Shown here in pieces: positions 62,931 to 64,000 of a stretch of DNA of 64,000 nucleotides; position 1 is the first letter of the stretch, and each line of letters begins with the position of its first letter. The translations under genes and the position numbers were made by a program. The notes beneath the pieces are model-generated. The model had not been told where the DNA came from. It did no database searches and saw only the letters and a program-made list of their open reading frames with translations. This DNA is from Nitrosomonadales bacterium (lineage in GTDB: Bacteria; Pseudomonadota; Gammaproteobacteria; Burkholderiales; Gallionellaceae), in the NCBI GenBank assembly GCA_016235045.1, contig JACRME010000016.1, forward strand, positions 62,001 through 126,000, given 5' to 3'.

Positions 62931-64000
62931 ATGGATGCATCAAACTTAACCACATTCGTTGTCTGGTGTGGATTCGGGCTGGGAGTCGCGTTCGGCTTCA
63001 TTGCTAACAAAACCAATTTCTGCACGATGGGCGCCATCTCGGATGTCGTCAACATGGAACACTGGGGGCGTATGCGCGCATGGCTGCTCGCCATGGCGGT
63101 CGCCATGATCGGCGTCAGCGCGCTGGCCTATGTCAATGCCGTGAATTTTTCCGAAACTCTGTATGCCAGCAAGAATTTCTACTGGTTGAGTTATATTTTC
63201 GGGGGCTTGTGCTTCGGCGTCGGTATGACACTGGCCGGCGGGTGCGCCAACAAGAACCTGGTGCGCTTGGGCGGCGGCAATCTGAGATCGCTTGTGGTCA
63301 TCTTCTTCATGGGCTTTGCCGCGATCGTCACCCTGAAAGGGGTGCTGGGCACTTTCCGCATCAATGTGCTGCAATCGCCTTTCGGCACGCTCTATTTCGA
63401 GAACGGCCAGCTTCTGCCCGCGCTGCTTTCCGGAACCGGCGGCATCACCGCGCAAACCCTGCAGTTGGCGATGACCGGCGCAGTGGCACTGACCATCATC
63501 CTTTTTGTGTACAAGGACGAGAAGTTCCGCAAGAGTTTCAATAATAACCTGTCGGCTTTGATCATCGGCGTAATCGTGGCGGGGAGCTGGTATGTCACCG
63601 GTCATCTCGGTCTGGCGGAAAATCCCGAGACGCTGGAAATGACCTATTTCGGCACCAGTTCCAACCGGCCCGAATCGATGTCGTTCGTCGCCCCATCGGC
63701 TTACAGCCTGGAGTATCTGGCCTATTCGACTGATGTCTCGAAGATCGTCACCTTCGGCATCGCCACCGTCCTGGGTGTCGCCTTCGGCTCGTTCATCTAC
63801 GCGCTGGTCAGCAAGTCCTTTCGCTGGGAAGCTTTTTCTTCCGTGCAGGACATGTTCTTCCACATCGGCGGTGCGGTATTGATGGGCTTCGGTGCGGTCT
63901 GTGCGGCGGGATGCACCATCGGGCAAGGTATCACCGGCATCTCGACGCTCTCGCTGGGGTCTTTGCTGGCGCTTCTGTCCATCATCGCGGGTTCCGCCAT
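62931..64000 (+). CDS. YeeE/YedE family (sulfur-transport-like) membrane protein, truncated by the window edge
   Basis: Open frame from ATG 62931 to the end: CGFGLGVAFGFIANKTNFCTMGAISD… GGLCFGVGMTLAGGCANKNLVRLGGGNLRS… GAVCAAGCTIGQGITGIS; absent from the ORF track because it has no stop. Confidence 0.92.
   Translation, partial: MDASNLTTFVVWCGFGLGVAFGFIANKTNFCTMGAISDVVNMEHWGRMRAWLLAMAVAMIGVSALAYVNAVNFSETLYASKNFYWLSYIFGGLCFGVGMTLAGGCANKNLVRLGGGNLRSLVVIFFMGFAAIVTLKGVLGTFRINVLQSPFGTLYFENGQLLPALLSGTGGITAQTLQLAMTGAVALTIILFVYKDEKFRKSFNNNLSALIIGVIVAGSWYVTGHLGLAENPETLEMTYFGTSSNRPESMSFVAPSAYSLEYLAYSTDVSKIVTFGIATVLGVAFGSFIYALVSKSFRWEAFSSVQDMFFHIGGAVLMGFGAVCAAGCTIGQGITGISTLSLGSLLALLSIIAGSA

Overview
64-kb window of a GC-rich proteobacterial chromosome. 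Gene content resembles a beta-proteobacterial sulfur/iron-oxidising chemolithotroph (Gallionellaceae-like, inferred from gene content only). From left to right: (1) 0-3.6 kb, a small accessory island with VapBC-like toxin-antitoxin, an orphan HigA-like antidote, a DUF6883/DUF4926-like pair, a membrane protein and an FRG-domain protein; (2) tex, carrying an apparent in-frame insertion of a palindromic repeat element, then an EpsA-like LuxR regulator, an NHL-repeat lipoprotein, a GH13 enzyme and an epimerase; (3) a porin / periplasmic binding protein / hybrid histidine kinase operon with a divergent response regulator; (4) a hairpin array, then divergent PatZ-like acetyltransferase and HDAC-like deacetylase genes; (5) a seven-gene signalling cluster (REC-GGDEF-EAL, REC-PAS-like, HDOD, REC-HD-GYP, FIST, histidine kinase, hemerythrin-histidine kinase); (6) tRNA-Glu, tRNA-Ala, gltX and tRNA-Val; (7) a sulfide:quinone oxidoreductase-like gene with a two-component system whose kinase has a four-Cys motif; (8) a roughly 22-kb sulfur-oxidation supercluster: an uncharacterised hypothetical/FKBP/TPR trio, aprA-aprB-aprM-sat, divergent soeABC-like genes, three consecutive SulP transporters (one with a coiled-coil insert), soxYZ, a NapC-type tetraheme cytochrome, an ethylbenzene-dehydrogenase-like haem protein, a diheme cytochrome, fccB and a truncated YeeE/YedE transporter. 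All assignments come from reading the translations and motifs; no database search was run.
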